In this document: positions 1 to 9,504 of the stretch, piece after piece
Numbering within the stretch: the stretch's first letter is position 1
Layout: each line of letters starts with the position of its first letter
DNA from: Enterococcus hirae ATCC 9790
Lineage (GTDB): Bacteria; Bacillota; Bacilli; Lactobacillales; Enterococcaceae
Assembly (NCBI RefSeq): GCF_000271405.2
Contig: NC_018081.1
Coordinates: 2,159,733-2,223,732 of the forward strand
Direction of reading: 5' to 3'
DNA: 64,000 nt
The notes under the pieces: model-generated
What the model saw: only the letters and a program-made list of their open reading frames with translations
Database searches by the model: none
Told to the model about the DNA's origin: nothing
Program-made: the position numbers and the translations under genes

Positions 1-1
1 T

Positions 2-118
2 ATTTACCGCAAACGAAAAATCGATACCAAACGCTATGTTTGCGGGAAATGTCGAGGGCATTTGATTTGGAAGGAAACACTGGATAAAGTGCCAAATGAA
101 CAGCTTTCCAGTAAGTAA
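2..118 (+). CDS. SprT-like family protein, C-terminal fragment (partial)
   Basis: The window opens inside a gene read in frame 2 that ends at TAA 116-118. The visible 38 residues are basic and contain CGKCRG followed by HLIW. This resembles the C-terminal zinc-ribbon tail of SprT-like (YdcK-type) metalloprotease-fold proteins of Firmicutes. The N-terminal HExxH region would lie outside the window, so the family call rests on the tail alone. The next gene starts 27 bases downstream, so the two could be co-transcribed. Confidence 0.55.
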   Translation: MYRKRKIDTKRYVCGKCRGHLIWKETLDKVPNEQLSSK

Positions 119-145
119 AAAATCTTAAAAAGGAGAAAAAAGCTC

Positions 146-901
146 ATGACGAATCAAGGGGAACAATTGAAAGATTGGAATTGTTTGCTATCCTTTTTGG
201 CTGATGCAAGTGATCAAAGAACAAATGATTCGGCACCAATAGTGATTCTAGCAGGTAATGGCTTACCGATTCTTGCTGATAAGGCAGCTGAACTGTATTT
301 GCAAGGACAAGTGCAGCAAATTTTTCTAGTCGGAGGAATCGGACATGCTACTAAGGTGCTTCGCCAAAATTTTGCAAAGCAAGGGGTTTTATTTGAGGAT
401 GGACTCAGTGAAAGTGAGATGTGTTTTCGTTACTTAACAGAAAAATACCACATTCCAACTGAAAGATTCATTTTAGAAACAACCTCGACGAACTCTGGGG
501 AAAATGCACAACATGCCTTGACGATCCTTCAAAAAAAGGGCGCTTTACCTGAACGGATTTTTCTTATGAATGATCCAACATTACAGCGACGTACCAGAGC
601 AACTTTTGAGAAGGTCTGGAAAGGCACAGGAGTAGAATGGTGTAACTATGTCCCATTTGTTCCCCAATTAATTGAACTAGCGGAAGAGTTACATTTTTCT
701 CAGCCAGAGTTGAACGATCAATGGTCGAAAGATTATTTCTATGCGTTAGTTTTAGGAGAAATGGTTCGTTTGAAGGATGATGAACAGGGCTATGGACCAA
801 ATGGGAAAAATTATATGAATCATGTGGACATCCCACAAAAAGTTTGGTCAGCCTATCAACGGATCCGTTCTTCTGTTTCAGGAACTTTCTTGCGTTCATG
901 A
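146..901 (+). CDS. YdcF/SanA/ElyC-family (DUF218) protein
   Basis: This 251-residue protein has the DUF218 fold signature: VILAGNG near the N-terminus, IFLVGGIGHAT around residue 60, a central E-T-T-S-T-N-S-G-E-N segment near residue 112 and IFLMNDPTLQRRT around residue 140. YdcF-type proteins are Rossmann-like; some bind S-adenosylmethionine, and SanA/ElyC relatives affect the envelope, but the substrate is unknown. No signal peptide is visible, so it is probably cytoplasmic. The ATG at 146 follows AAAAGGAGAAAA at good spacing. It is full length for the YdcF branch. Confidence 0.8.
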   Translation: MTNQGEQLKDWNCLLSFLADASDQRTNDSAPIVILAGNGLPILADKAAELYLQGQVQQIFLVGGIGHATKVLRQNFAKQGVLFEDGLSESEMCFRYLTEKYHIPTERFILETTSTNSGENAQHALTILQKKGALPERIFLMNDPTLQRRTRATFEKVWKGTGVEWCNYVPFVPQLIELAEELHFSQPELNDQWSKDYFYALVLGEMVRLKDDEQGYGPNGKNYMNHVDIPQKVWSAYQRIRSSVSGTFLRS

Positions 902-1082
902 GAAAATCATCCCTAGTAGACCAAACGAGAGCGTTAGCCAGTTTTTAAATTTGAACGATTTTTCAAGTAAGTAACCTCTTCAAATATATTTGGTTGAAAT
1001 TTTTTTAGGTTTATATGATAATGAGGAACGTGTTGTAATAGAAAACAAAATAATGGATGATATTTAAGAGAAGAGGATTCAA

Positions 1083-2417
1083 ATGGAAAATCAAAATAAA
1101 TTATACCATTTTGTTGGTATTAAAGGATCAGGAATGAGCTCATTGGCACTTGTCTTACACGAGCAAGGGTTACCAGTACAAGGATCAGATATCGAAAAAT
1201 ATTTCTTTACACAAAGGGATTTAGAAAAAGCAAATATCAAAATTTTGCCTTTTGATGCAGAGAATGTTCAACCTGGAATGACGATCATTGCTGGTAATGC
1301 TTTCCCAGATACGCATGAGGAGATTCAAAGAGCGAAAGAGTTGGGATTAGAAGTTGTTCGTTATCATGACTTTATCGGCGACTTTATCCAAAACTACACG
1401 AGTATTGCAGTGACTGGTTCACATGGTAAAACGAGTACGACAGGATTACTTTCACATATGTTGACTGGCATTCGTCCAACAAGTTATTTAATTGGTGATG
1501 GCACAGGACATGGCGATCCTCAAGCAGAATTTTTTGCATTTGAAGCTTGTGAATATCGTCGCCATTTCTTAGCATATTCGCCTGATTATGTTATCATGAC
1601 AAATATTGATTTTGATCATCCAGATTATTATACAAGTATTGATGATGTGTTTACCGCATTTCAATCAATGGCAAATCAAGTGAAAAAAGCGATCTTTGCC
1701 TATGGAGACGATGCTTACTTAAGAAAATTAGAAGCAGATGTTCCGATCTATTATTATGGTGTTTCTGAAGATGATGATATCCAAGCTCGGAATATCGAAC
1801 GCACAACGACGGGGTCAGCTTTCGATGTGTACCACAAAGATGAATTTGTGGGACATTTCACTGTTCCTGCTTTTGGCAAACATAATATATTAAATGCATT
1901 AGGCGTGATCGCAGTTGCTTATTTTGAAAAACTAGACCAAGAAGAAGTAGCGAAAGAATTGTTAACATTCCCAGGTGTAAAACGTCGCTTTAGCGAAAAA
2001 ATCGTAGCTGATATGACAGTTGTAGATGATTATGCTCATCATCCAGCTGAAATCAAAGCAACAATCGATGGGGCTCGACAAAAGTACCCTGATAAAGAAA
2101 TCATTGCAGTTTTCCAACCTCATACATTTACCCGCACAATTGCTTTGATGGATGAGTTTGCAGAAGCACTAGATCTTGCAGATAAAGTTTACCTATGTGA
2201 TATATTTGGCTCTGCTCGTGAAGAACAGGGCGATGTCAAAATTGAAGATCTTGGCAATAAAATCAAAAAAGGTGGTCAAGTGATCAAAGAAGACAATGTT
2301 TCTCCTTTACTTGATTTCCACGATGCTGTCATTATCTTTATGGGTGCAGGGGACGTTCAAAAATTTGAACAAGCGTATGAAAAATTATTAAGTAGTACGA
2401 CAAAGAATGTATTGTAA
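1083..2417 (+). CDS. murC: UDP-N-acetylmuramate--L-alanine ligase
   Basis: MurC adds L-alanine to UDP-MurNAc with ATP, the first amino-acid step of the peptidoglycan stem peptide, in the cytoplasm. The 444-residue product is full length. It has the N-terminal nucleotide-binding loop GIKGSGMSS (residues 12-20), the Mur ligase P-loop GSHGKTS (112-118), [10 protein letters not shown] in the central domain and a C-terminal ligase domain with VVDDYAHHP and QPHTFTRT. The ATG at 1083 follows an AGAAGAGG ribosome binding site. It stands alone between a 180-base leader and a strong terminator at 2449-2492. Confidence 0.97.
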   Translation: MENQNKLYHFVGIKGSGMSSLALVLHEQGLPVQGSDIEKYFFTQRDLEKANIKILPFDAENVQPGMTIIAGNAFPDTHEEIQRAKELGLEVVRYHDFIGDFIQNYTSIAVTGSHGKTSTTGLLSHMLTGIRPTSYLIGDGTGHGDPQAEFFAFEACEYRRHFLAYSPDYVIMTNIDFDHPDYYTSIDDVFTAFQSMANQVKKAIFAYGDDAYLRKLEADVPIYYYGVSEDDDIQARNIERTTTGSAFDVYHKDEFVGHFTVPAFGKHNILNALGVIAVAYFEKLDQEEVAKELLTFPGVKRRFSEKIVADMTVVDDYAHHPAEIKATIDGARQKYPDKEIIAVFQPHTFTRTIALMDEFAEALDLADKVYLCDIFGSAREEQGDVKIEDLGNKIKKGGQVIKEDNVSPLLDFHDAVIIFMGAGDVQKFEQAYEKLLSSTTKNVL

Positions 2418-2448
2418 TCTATTTTTTAAGTAGTCGATTGTAAAGCAG

Positions 2449-2492
2449 TCTCTATCTGTTAAAGAATGAAACTTAACAGGTAGAGATTTTTT
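2449..2492 (+). terminator. Rho-independent terminator of murC
   Basis: A perfect 14-bp stem (arms 2449-2462 and 2473-2486) with a 10-base loop is followed by six T residues. It ends murC transcription. Confidence 0.9.
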
Positions 2493-2576
2493 GATTTTTC
2501 TGGTTTTCAAAAGAGGAATCAACGTCGCTGTCTTCTTTCAGTTTCGTTAATATTTTCTTGTTTTAATCAGTGTAAC

Positions 2577-2604
2577 TTGCCTTTTTGGACTGTTTTGATA
2601 CAAT
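2577..2604 (+). promoter_or_regulatory. Sigma-A promoter for the MaoC-like gene
   Basis: TTGCCT (2577-2582) and TACAAT (2599-2604) are separated by 16 bases, and the start codon lies 38 bases downstream. Several residues of a 5'-extended open frame overlap this promoter, which supports the later TTG start at 2642. Confidence 0.6.
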
Positions 2605-2641
2605 AAGAAGTGATCAATATATAAACTGGAGGGTTACTAAC

Positions 2642-3127
2642 TTGAACATAAGTAAACCACGTAAATTAGGAAAAACCATCAATGAACTGGAGGAAGGGGA
2701 CTCGTTGTCTTTAACTGAATCGATTGAAGACAATCAGCTGTTATTGTATTTAGGACTAACAAATGATGCGAATCCACTATACATCCAACATGATTTTGCG
2801 AAACAAACGGAGTACCAACAACCGATTGTGCCTTCTGTCATGTTGATGGGCATCATCACCAGTGCAATTTCAAAACATTTGCCAGGTCCTGGGTCTCATG
2901 TAGTCAATTTTTCTGTCAATTTTATTGAGCCAGTTTTCCATTATCAAACATTGACTTTTCAGTTTGATATTATCAAAGTAGACAAAATGAAAAATGTCGT
3001 GACAATCTCTGTCGAAGCAAACAATAGCGAAGAAAATCGGGTATTGGATGCAGTAGTGATGGTTCAGCCACCGGTCGAACCAGAATTAGAGATTACTCTT
3101 GAAAGTGAAGGTGAAACATATGAATAA
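2642..3127 (+). CDS. MaoC-like hot-dog-fold dehydratase family protein
   Basis: This 161-residue protein resembles the MaoC/(R)-enoyl-CoA hydratase hot-dog fold: N-D-A-N-P-L-Y after residue 40 and P-I-V-P-S-V-M-L-M-G near residue 65 fit the substrate tunnel and catalytic segments. The natural acyl-CoA substrate is unknown. I place the start at TTG 2642 because CTGGAGGG lies 8 bases upstream; the longer open frame from 2585 runs through the promoter. It overlaps the next gene by 8 bases, so the two are probably translationally coupled. Confidence 0.75.
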   Translation: MNISKPRKLGKTINELEEGDSLSLTESIEDNQLLLYLGLTNDANPLYIQHDFAKQTEYQQPIVPSVMLMGIITSAISKHLPGPGSHVVNFSVNFIEPVFHYQTLTFQFDIIKVDKMKNVVTISVEANNSEENRVLDAVVMVQPPVEPELEITLESEGETYE

Positions 3128-3803
3128 TCAAGGTACTATTTCAACAGGACTGAATCGCTTCTATGCTAAGGTCTATGGTTATCTAGGAGGAGGTCTAGCA
3201 TTAAGTGCGATTATCTCTTATCTCGCATTACAAGTATATCCTCAACAAGTTTTCTCGTTCATCAATAATTTCCCATTAGGCTTTATGGGTCTCTGGATCG
3301 TAGAGTTGATTTTAGTAGTTGTATTGGGCGTTAAAGCAGCTAAAAACCCAAGTTTAGCTATTGGTGGTTTTATTGCGTATTCGCTCTTGAATGGACTGAC
3401 GTTAGCTGTCACATTAGCGATGTATGATATCGGTAGCATTACCAGAGCGTTTATTACAGCAACTGGAATGTTTTTAGGGATGTCCGTTGTAGGCTTGGTT
3501 ACTAAAAAAGATTTGACAGGTGTCGGCCGTGCCGGAATGGCCGCATTGATCGGTGTCATTATTGCCATGGTCTTAAATGTCTTTATTTTACGAAGCAGCG
3601 CAGTAGAGTTGTTTATTTCTCTTCTTTTAGTCGTGATCTTCGCAGGAATTACCGCATATGACAACCAAAAGATCCGGTCAATCTATATAGAATCAAATGG
3701 GACAGCACACAGTGGAATTGCCGTTTTCTTGGCATTGCAACTATACCTTGATTTTATCAACTTGTTCTTAGCATTCTTAAGAATTTTCGGACGTAACAAT
3801 TAA
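3120..3803 (+). CDS. Bax inhibitor-1 (YetJ/YccA) family membrane protein
   Basis: This 227-residue integral membrane protein has about seven hydrophobic helices. The N-terminal signature N-R-F-Y-A-K-V-Y-G-Y-L-G-G-G and the late acidic pair in AGITAYDNQKI and YLDFINLF are typical of BI-1/YetJ proteins. YetJ of Bacillus is a pH-sensitive calcium leak channel; the role here is inferred. I choose ATG 3120 because a GAAGGTGAAA site precedes it; an in-frame alternative at 3099 lies inside the upstream gene. A terminator follows at 3841. Confidence 0.88.
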   Translation: MNNQGTISTGLNRFYAKVYGYLGGGLALSAIISYLALQVYPQQVFSFINNFPLGFMGLWIVELILVVVLGVKAAKNPSLAIGGFIAYSLLNGLTLAVTLAMYDIGSITRAFITATGMFLGMSVVGLVTKKDLTGVGRAGMAALIGVIIAMVLNVFILRSSAVELFISLLLVVIFAGITAYDNQKIRSIYIESNGTAHSGIAVFLALQLYLDFINLFLAFLRIFGRNN

Positions 3804-3840
3804 GCGATTGAATGGATCGTTCAGTTGAACAATAATTATG

Positions 3841-3876
3841 AGAGTGAAAAGCATTGAGTCTTTTCACTCTTTTTTG
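3841..3876 (+). terminator. Rho-independent terminator
   Basis: Arms 3841-3851 and 3860-3870 pair as an 11-bp stem with an 8-base loop, followed by a T-run. It ends the MaoC/BI-1 unit. Confidence 0.88.
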
Positions 3877-3969
3877 TTCAGTAAAGTGGTTAATTTGCGT
3901 TTTTCTTTTCGCTTTCCTCAGTATTCTTTGTTAGAATAAATAAGAACTTTACAGTAAGGAGTTAGGCAG

Positions 3970-6615
3970 ATGACAAAAAATAAATTATTACTTGTAGATG
4001 GAAATAGTGTTGCTTTTCGCGCATTTTTTGCTTTACACAATTCATTAGAACGGTTTAAAAATAGAAATGGGTTGCATACAAATGCGATCTATGCTTTTAA
4101 CACGATGTTTGAAAATGTGATGCAAAAAGAGCAACCTACTCATGTATTAGTTGCATTCGATGCAGGAAAGACGACGTTTAGAACCGAGATGTATGCAGAA
4201 TACAAAGGTGGCCGTTCAAAAACTCCTGGAGAATTTAAAGAACAGATGCCTTACATTCGTGAATTACTCACAGGACTAGGTGTCCAATACTATGAATTAC
4301 CTAATTATGAAGCGGATGACATCATTGGGACATTAGCCGAAAAAGTCAATAAAGAAGAATTTGATGTCGTTGTTTTATCTGGTGATCGAGATCTGACTCA
4401 ATTAGCTAGTAATGAAATCAAAGTAGACATTACGGTGAAAGGTGTGAGTGATATCGAAAGTTACACACCTGAACATGTGGCTGAAAAATATGATGGGTTG
4501 ACGCCAAATCAAATCATTGATATGAAAGGTTTGGCAGGAGACGCTTCAGACAATATTCCTGGTGTGACGAAAATCGGCGAAAAAACAGCAATCAAATTGT
4601 TAAAACAATATGGATCCGTTGAAGGGATCTATGAGCATATTGATGAAATGAAACAAAGCAAAATGAAAGAAAATTTGATCAATGATAAAGAACAAGCTTT
4701 CTTATCCAAACAATTAGCGACGATCAATACAGATGCGCCAGTTGAAGTCTCGATTGATTCATTGAAATATGAAGGGAAAAACTTAGAGAAATTGGTGCCA
4801 TTTTATAAAGAAATGGAATTTAAACAATTCCTGGCAAAGCTGGACCTTGTTGAGGAAGAAGTAGAACTTGAAGATATCCTATTTGAAGTAGTCCATGAAT
4901 ACCATGAGGACATGTTCACGACTGACATGGCTTTATATGTGGAGATGATGGGAGACAATTACCATACAGAAGATATCGTGGGTGTAGCTTGGGGGACGAA
5001 ACAAAAAATTTATGTTACGAATGATCTAGCGTTATTTGAGAACGAAGCTTTTTGTGCTTGGCTAGCTGATCCAACACGGTTGAAAAAAGTCTATGATGCT
5101 AAACGGACTTATGTGGCTTTAAATCGTTATGCTACGAAAACAAAAGGGATCGATTTTGATGTCTTGCTTGGTGCCTACTTGCTTGATACAAATGAGAAAA
5201 GTACGGATATTGAAGGAATCGCTGCCCATTATGGCTATCATGAAGTGCAGTCAGATGAAGCAATTTATGGAAAAGGGGCAAAAAAAGGATTACCGGAAGA
5301 GGAAGAAGTATTTTTTGCCCACCTTGCCAGAAAAGTATCTGCCATTAATGTTTTAACACCTAAGTTAAGTCAAGAATTAACAGAAAAAAACCAAATGGCC
5401 TTGTTCCGTGAGATGGAACTACCCCTTTCAATCATCTTAGCTGAAATGGAAATCACTGGTATCAAAGTTGATGCTTCTCGTTTACAAGAAATGAAAATCG
5501 AATTCTCCGATCGATTGAAAGAGATCGAGGAAACAATCTATCAAGAGGCTGGTGAATCCTTCAATTTAAACTCACCAAAACAATTAGGGGTCATTTTATT
5601 TGAAAAAATGGGGTTACCGGTGATCAAGAAAACGAAGACGGGCTATTCCACTGCGGTCGATGTTTTAGAACAATTAAGAGAACAAGCACCAATCGTGGAT
5701 GACATCTTGACGTATCGCCAAATCGCCAAGATCCAGTCAACTTATGTAGAAGGTTTGTTAAAAGTCATTCAATCCGATGGGAAAGTCCATACCAGATATG
5801 TTCAAACATTGACTCAAACAGGGCGTTTAAGTTCAGTAGATCCTAATTTACAGAATATTCCTATTCGCTTAGATGAAGGGCGAAAGATTCGCCAAGCGTT
5901 TGTGCCTAGAGAAAAAGACTGGTTGATCTATTCATCTGACTATTCACAAATCGAATTGCGAGTCTTGGCTCATATCTCGAATGATGAACATTTAAAAGCA
6001 GCCTTTCTTGAAGGACAAGACATCCATGCAAGTACTGCTATGCGTGTTTTTGGGATTGAAAAAGCAGAAGATGTCACACCAAATATGCGTCGTCAAGCAA
6101 AAGCAGTCAATTTTGGGATCGTTTATGGCATTTCTGACTATGGTTTATCACAAAATCTTGGGATTACAAGAAAAGCAGCGCAACAGTACATTGATACGTA
6201 TTTTGAGAAATATCCTGGAGTCAAAGAATATATGGAACGTATCGTTCGTGAAGCAAAGGAACAAGGATTTGTCGAAACCCTTTACCATCGCAGACGTTAT
6301 TTACCAGATATCAATTCACGAAATTATAATATACGTTCTTTTGCTGAAAGAACAGCAATCAATACCCCAATCCAAGGAAGTGCCGCTGATATTCTTAAAA
6401 TCGCGATGATCGAGTTGGATAAACGCTTAAAAGAAGAAAAACTATCAGCAACCATGTTGTTACAAGTACACGATGAATTGGTTTTTGAAGTGCCAGAAAC
6501 AGAATTAGAACGATTAGACAAATTAGTAAGTGAAGTCATGGAACATGCCGTGTCCTTACACGTACCATTGATTACAGATAGTAGTTGGGGGAAAACGTGG
6601 TATGAAGCGAAATAG
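3970..6615 (+). CDS. polA: DNA polymerase I
   Basis: PolA fills gaps and removes RNA primers. The 881-residue product has an N-terminal 5'-nuclease domain (about 1-290, with LLVDGNS and EADDIIGTLA), a middle exonuclease-like domain (about 300-470) and a C-terminal polymerase domain. Polymerase motif A DYSQIELR is at 657-664 and motif C QVHDE at 832-836. The middle domain shows no D-x-E pair where proofreading enzymes have it, so 3'-5' exonuclease activity is probably absent, as in Bacillus PolA. mutM and coaE follow closely, forming a repair/CoA operon. Confidence 0.97.
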   Translation: MTKNKLLLVDGNSVAFRAFFALHNSLERFKNRNGLHTNAIYAFNTMFENVMQKEQPTHVLVAFDAGKTTFRTEMYAEYKGGRSKTPGEFKEQMPYIRELLTGLGVQYYELPNYEADDIIGTLAEKVNKEEFDVVVLSGDRDLTQLASNEIKVDITVKGVSDIESYTPEHVAEKYDGLTPNQIIDMKGLAGDASDNIPGVTKIGEKTAIKLLKQYGSVEGIYEHIDEMKQSKMKENLINDKEQAFLSKQLATINTDAPVEVSIDSLKYEGKNLEKLVPFYKEMEFKQFLAKLDLVEEEVELEDILFEVVHEYHEDMFTTDMALYVEMMGDNYHTEDIVGVAWGTKQKIYVTNDLALFENEAFCAWLADPTRLKKVYDAKRTYVALNRYATKTKGIDFDVLLGAYLLDTNEKSTDIEGIAAHYGYHEVQSDEAIYGKGAKKGLPEEEEVFFAHLARKVSAINVLTPKLSQELTEKNQMALFREMELPLSIILAEMEITGIKVDASRLQEMKIEFSDRLKEIEETIYQEAGESFNLNSPKQLGVILFEKMGLPVIKKTKTGYSTAVDVLEQLREQAPIVDDILTYRQIAKIQSTYVEGLLKVIQSDGKVHTRYVQTLTQTGRLSSVDPNLQNIPIRLDEGRKIRQAFVPREKDWLIYSSDYSQIELRVLAHISNDEHLKAAFLEGQDIHASTAMRVFGIEKAEDVTPNMRRQAKAVNFGIVYGISDYGLSQNLGITRKAAQQYIDTYFEKYPGVKEYMERIVREAKEQGFVETLYHRRRYLPDINSRNYNIRSFAERTAINTPIQGSAADILKIAMIELDKRLKEEKLSATMLLQVHDELVFEVPETELERLDKLVSEVMEHAVSLHVPLITDSSWGKTWYEAK

Positions 6616-6684
6616 CTGATTGCCACTATTGAACCGATCTGCTCAATAAATAGATAAAAAAGCAAATAAGTCGAAGGTGAAAAC

Positions 6685-7521
6685 ATGCCAGAATTACCAG
6701 AAGTAGAAACTGTACGAAAAGGCTTGTCTCGTTTAGTCGTTGGAAAGAAAATCCAAAAAATCCAAGTCTTATGGCCAAGAATAATTGAACAACCAGAAAC
6801 AGCAATCTTTGAAGCTTCGTTAGTTGGCGAAGAGATTCTGTCTATTGATCGAAGAGGCAAGTTTTTAATTTTTCGTTTGAGTCATTATGAATTGATCTCG
6901 CATTTACGTATGGAAGGAAAATACCAATTTGTTGAAAAAAATGAACCGATCGATAAACACACGCATGTCATTTTTTTCTTTGAAGATGGTAGCCAACTCC
7001 GATACCATGATGTACGTAAATTTGGACGAATGACATTAGTTGAAAAAGGAACGAGTGATGCCTACAAAGGCATCATGAAATTAGGTCCAGAACCGTTGCC
7101 AGATACATTTTTATTAGACGGCTTTCGTTTAGGCTTACAAAAATCTCATAAAGCGATTAAACCATTATTATTAGATCAAAAGTTAGTAACAGGTTTAGGG
7201 AATATCTATGTGGATGAAGCGCTTTGGGAAGCAAAGATCCATCCAGAACAGCCAGCGGATACATTGAAGCCCAAAGAAGCAGAGTTGTTACGAAAAGCAA
7301 TTATTGACGTGTTGTCTCGGGCAATTGAGGCTGGCGGAACGACGATCAGGAGTTATCTCAATGCGTTAGGCGAGTCAGGTAACTTTCAAGTAGCTTTACA
7401 TGTCTATGGTCAGACTGGTCAACCATGTGTTCGTTGTCATACACCGATCGTCAAAACAAAAGTAGCGCAAAGGGGGACTCACTATTGTCCAAATTGCCAA
7501 AGACTAAAAATCAGCAAGTAG
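6685..7521 (+). CDS. mutM: Formamidopyrimidine-DNA glycosylase
   Basis: MutM (Fpg) excises 8-oxoguanine and other oxidised purines and nicks the abasic site. The 278-residue protein begins with the diagnostic MPELPEVET, where processed Pro2 and Glu3 are catalytic. It contains LVTGLGNIYVDEALW (the helix-two-turn-helix) and ends with a C4 zinc finger (C-V-R-C, then C-P-N-C). ATG 6685 follows TCGAAGGTG. Its end overlaps the start of coaE by about 37 bases, so the genes are coupled. Confidence 0.97.
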   Translation: MPELPEVETVRKGLSRLVVGKKIQKIQVLWPRIIEQPETAIFEASLVGEEILSIDRRGKFLIFRLSHYELISHLRMEGKYQFVEKNEPIDKHTHVIFFFEDGSQLRYHDVRKFGRMTLVEKGTSDAYKGIMKLGPEPLPDTFLLDGFRLGLQKSHKAIKPLLLDQKLVTGLGNIYVDEALWEAKIHPEQPADTLKPKEAELLRKAIIDVLSRAIEAGGTTIRSYLNALGESGNFQVALHVYGQTGQPCVRCHTPIVKTKVAQRGTHYCPNCQRLKISK

Positions 7522-8120
7522 GCTATGTCTTAGGCTTAACTGGTGGGATTGCTACTGGGAAAAGCACTGCAGCAGCTGTTTTTAGCCGTCACCAAATCCC
7601 GATGATCGATGGAGATATCATCGCCCGTGAAGTCGTCCAACCTCAGACTCCTGGATTGGCGGCAATCGTTCAAGAATTTGGGGAAGAAATCCTTCAAGAA
7701 GATGGCTCGCTTGATCGAGTAGCTTTAGCTAAGATTATTTTCGATTCGACAGAACAAAGACAAAAACTTGATCGCTTATTAGACCCCTTTATCCGTCAAG
7801 CGATTACGGAACAGATTAAGCAACAAAAAGCAAATTATCCTTTAGTTGTCGTTGATATCCCTTTATTATTTGAAGGTCATTATGAACAGGAAATGGATGC
7901 TGTAGCAGTCGTTTACCTTCCAGAAGAAATTCAATTGCAACGTTTGATGAAAAGAAATCAATTGACACTAGACGAAGCAAAGAAAAGAATACAAAGCCAG
8001 ATGCCGATTGAAGAAAAGAAAAAATTAGCAGATATCGTTTTTGACAATTCCGGTAGTAAGGATGAACTGACTTGTCAAATCGAACGTTGGCTCTCGGACT
8101 TCAACAATCGATTTCTTTGA
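7485..8120 (+). CDS. coaE: Dephospho-CoA kinase
   Basis: CoaE phosphorylates dephospho-CoA in the last step of coenzyme A synthesis. The P-loop GGIATGKST lies near the N-terminus, DGDIIAREVV follows, and VVDIPLLFE is the conserved core segment. The best start is TTG 7485, 6-7 bases after AAAGGGGGA, giving 211 residues. An upstream extension to 7425 would lie in the mutM zinc finger and has no ribosome binding site. It overlaps mutM, as is common in lactic acid bacteria. Confidence 0.95.
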   Translation: MSKLPKTKNQQVGYVLGLTGGIATGKSTAAAVFSRHQIPMIDGDIIAREVVQPQTPGLAAIVQEFGEEILQEDGSLDRVALAKIIFDSTEQRQKLDRLLDPFIRQAITEQIKQQKANYPLVVVDIPLLFEGHYEQEMDAVAVVYLPEEIQLQRLMKRNQLTLDEAKKRIQSQMPIEEKKKLADIVFDNSGSKDELTCQIERWLSDFNNRFL

Positions 8121-8172
8121 GTATATTTAGATAGTTTGCTATGCTGAATATAAAGAAAAGAGGGGGATTGGT

Positions 8173-8505
8173 ATGGGGACTTTTAAAAATCAAAAAGATA
8201 AAGTAGTCGGTTCTGCAAAAGAAAAACTAGGAGAGATCTTGAATAAAGATGAACTGGTAGATGAAGGACGGGCACAATCAGAAGCTGCAAAAGAAAATGA
8301 TGAACGCTACAAAGCCAGAGTCGATGAATTAGAAGACCAACAAGCAGAAAAAGAAGCCAAGGAGCAAGATCTGACACAAGAACGAAAAAAAGATGATCCA
8401 ACACACAAAAAAACACCTTTACCAGAATCCGATCATATTCCTGAACAACAAAAAATCGATGAACAACGAATGAAACATTATACAGGGATTGAAGAAAAAC
8501 TTTAA
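8173..8505 (+). CDS. CsbD-like stress-associated protein
   Basis: This 110-residue, very hydrophilic and highly charged protein starts with K-N-Q-K-D-K-V-V-G-S-A-K-E-K-L-G-E. That opening is the repeat-like pattern of CsbD/YjbJ general-stress proteins. The rest is a Glu/Lys/Gln-rich tail with no catalytic motif and is probably coiled or disordered. A strong AGAGGGGGATTGGT site precedes ATG 8173, and a terminator follows at once, so it is a monocistronic gene. The function is inferred only from the CsbD-like N-terminus. Confidence 0.65.
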   Translation: MGTFKNQKDKVVGSAKEKLGEILNKDELVDEGRAQSEAAKENDERYKARVDELEDQQAEKEAKEQDLTQERKKDDPTHKKTPLPESDHIPEQQKIDEQRMKHYTGIEEKL

Positions 8506-8529
8506 TGGGTATAACTTAGACTGTTGAAA

Positions 8530-8570
8530 CAGAGAGTGAGACAAGTTTTGTCTCACTCTCTGTTTTTTTT
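8530..8570 (+). terminator. Rho-independent terminator
   Basis: A long stem (CAGAGAGTGAGACAA paired with TTGTCTCACTCTCTG) is followed by eight T residues, after the CsbD-like gene. Confidence 0.92.
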
Positions 8571-8969
8571 GAAGTATGCACCTGAAAGAAGTTTTTAAGA
8601 AGCACTGTTTTACATGCAGTTTTCTCGAAAGTCAAGCCTAATTGTTTTGCTTTGGAACAATTTCGATCAATCGATTGAAAAAAAGGTTCTTCTAACGAGG
8701 TTTTTTATACAGGAGAGTCGCCTGTAAGAATTGTTTCATGTTATAATACAACTAGTTACATGTGTGAAACTTTTTTTATGAAAAGCAGGAGTGAATCATA
8801 AAAATATTGTTTCATACGTAATTATTTACGTAACTATTATCGAGTGAAAATTTATCCTTTGAATGTTCGTTGAATCAATACTATATAAATTGAATCAATA
8901 CTATATAAATTGATTCAATATATTAAATGAATGTATATCAGAAAAATTTCAGATTAAGAGGTGAAAATA
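8571..8969. other. Intergenic leader of nrdR with a 20-bp tandem direct repeat
   Basis: No coding frame of note is present. The segment 8871-8910 is an exact 20-bp unit repeated twice head to tail (TGAATCAATACTATATAAAT), followed by a third degenerate copy. The repeat core ACTATATA resembles half of the NrdR-box consensus, but the 20-bp period differs from the usual 31-32 bp. It may be an operator array in front of nrdR. Confidence 0.6.
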
Positions 8970-9464
8970 ATGAGATGTCCTAGATGTCAACATAACAATT
9001 CCCGAGTGATTGATAGTCGACAAGCGGATGATGGTCGAGCAATTCGTCGAAGACGAGAGTGCGAAAACTGTTCTTTTCGTTTTACAACATTTGAAAGAAT
9101 TGAAGCAGCACCTTTATTAGTGATCAAAAAAAATGGGGAACGGGAAGAATTTAATCGTGACAAGATTTTAAGAGGATTAATCCGTTCAGCAGAAAAAAGA
9201 CCAGTTGCGATGGAACAAATGGAACAAATCGTAAACCATGTTGAAAATCGGGTGCGAAGTCTTGGTGAAAATGAAGTATCGACGACGTTGATCGGAGAAT
9301 ACGTGATGGAAGATCTGGTCAATTTAGATGAGATTGCTTATATCCGTTTTGCCAGTGTTTATCGTCAATTTAAAGATATGTCGGTGTTTTTAAAAGAATT
9401 ACAAGACATCGTTGATAAAGCAAAAGAAAATAATAAAGAGAATCACAAAGAAAACAACGAATAA
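8970..9464 (+). CDS. nrdR: Transcriptional repressor NrdR
   Basis: NrdR is a zinc/ATP-cone repressor of ribonucleotide reductase genes that senses dATP/ATP. The 164-residue product has the zinc ribbon C3-x2-C6 and C31-x2-C34 around S-R-V-I-D-S-R, then an ATP-cone domain (about 49-139) beginning [12 protein letters not shown] choose ATG 8970 because AGAGGTG lies just upstream; GTG 8961 overlaps that site. The C-terminal tail is Asn/Lys-rich and slightly longer than usual. It precedes dnaB-dnaI, the common Firmicute order. Confidence 0.96.
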   Translation: MRCPRCQHNNSRVIDSRQADDGRAIRRRRECENCSFRFTTFERIEAAPLLVIKKNGEREEFNRDKILRGLIRSAEKRPVAMEQMEQIVNHVENRVRSLGENEVSTTLIGEYVMEDLVNLDEIAYIRFASVYRQFKDMSVFLKELQDIVDKAKENNKENHKENNE

Positions 9465-9504
9465 ATCAGAAATAAAATCAAGTCATAAAAGGAGGCCAAA
9501 TTCC

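Noticed and set aside
6324..6860. 178-residue minus-strand frame across the polA/mutM junction
   Set aside because: Shadow of polA and mutM, which are both strongly supported; no binding site or domain.
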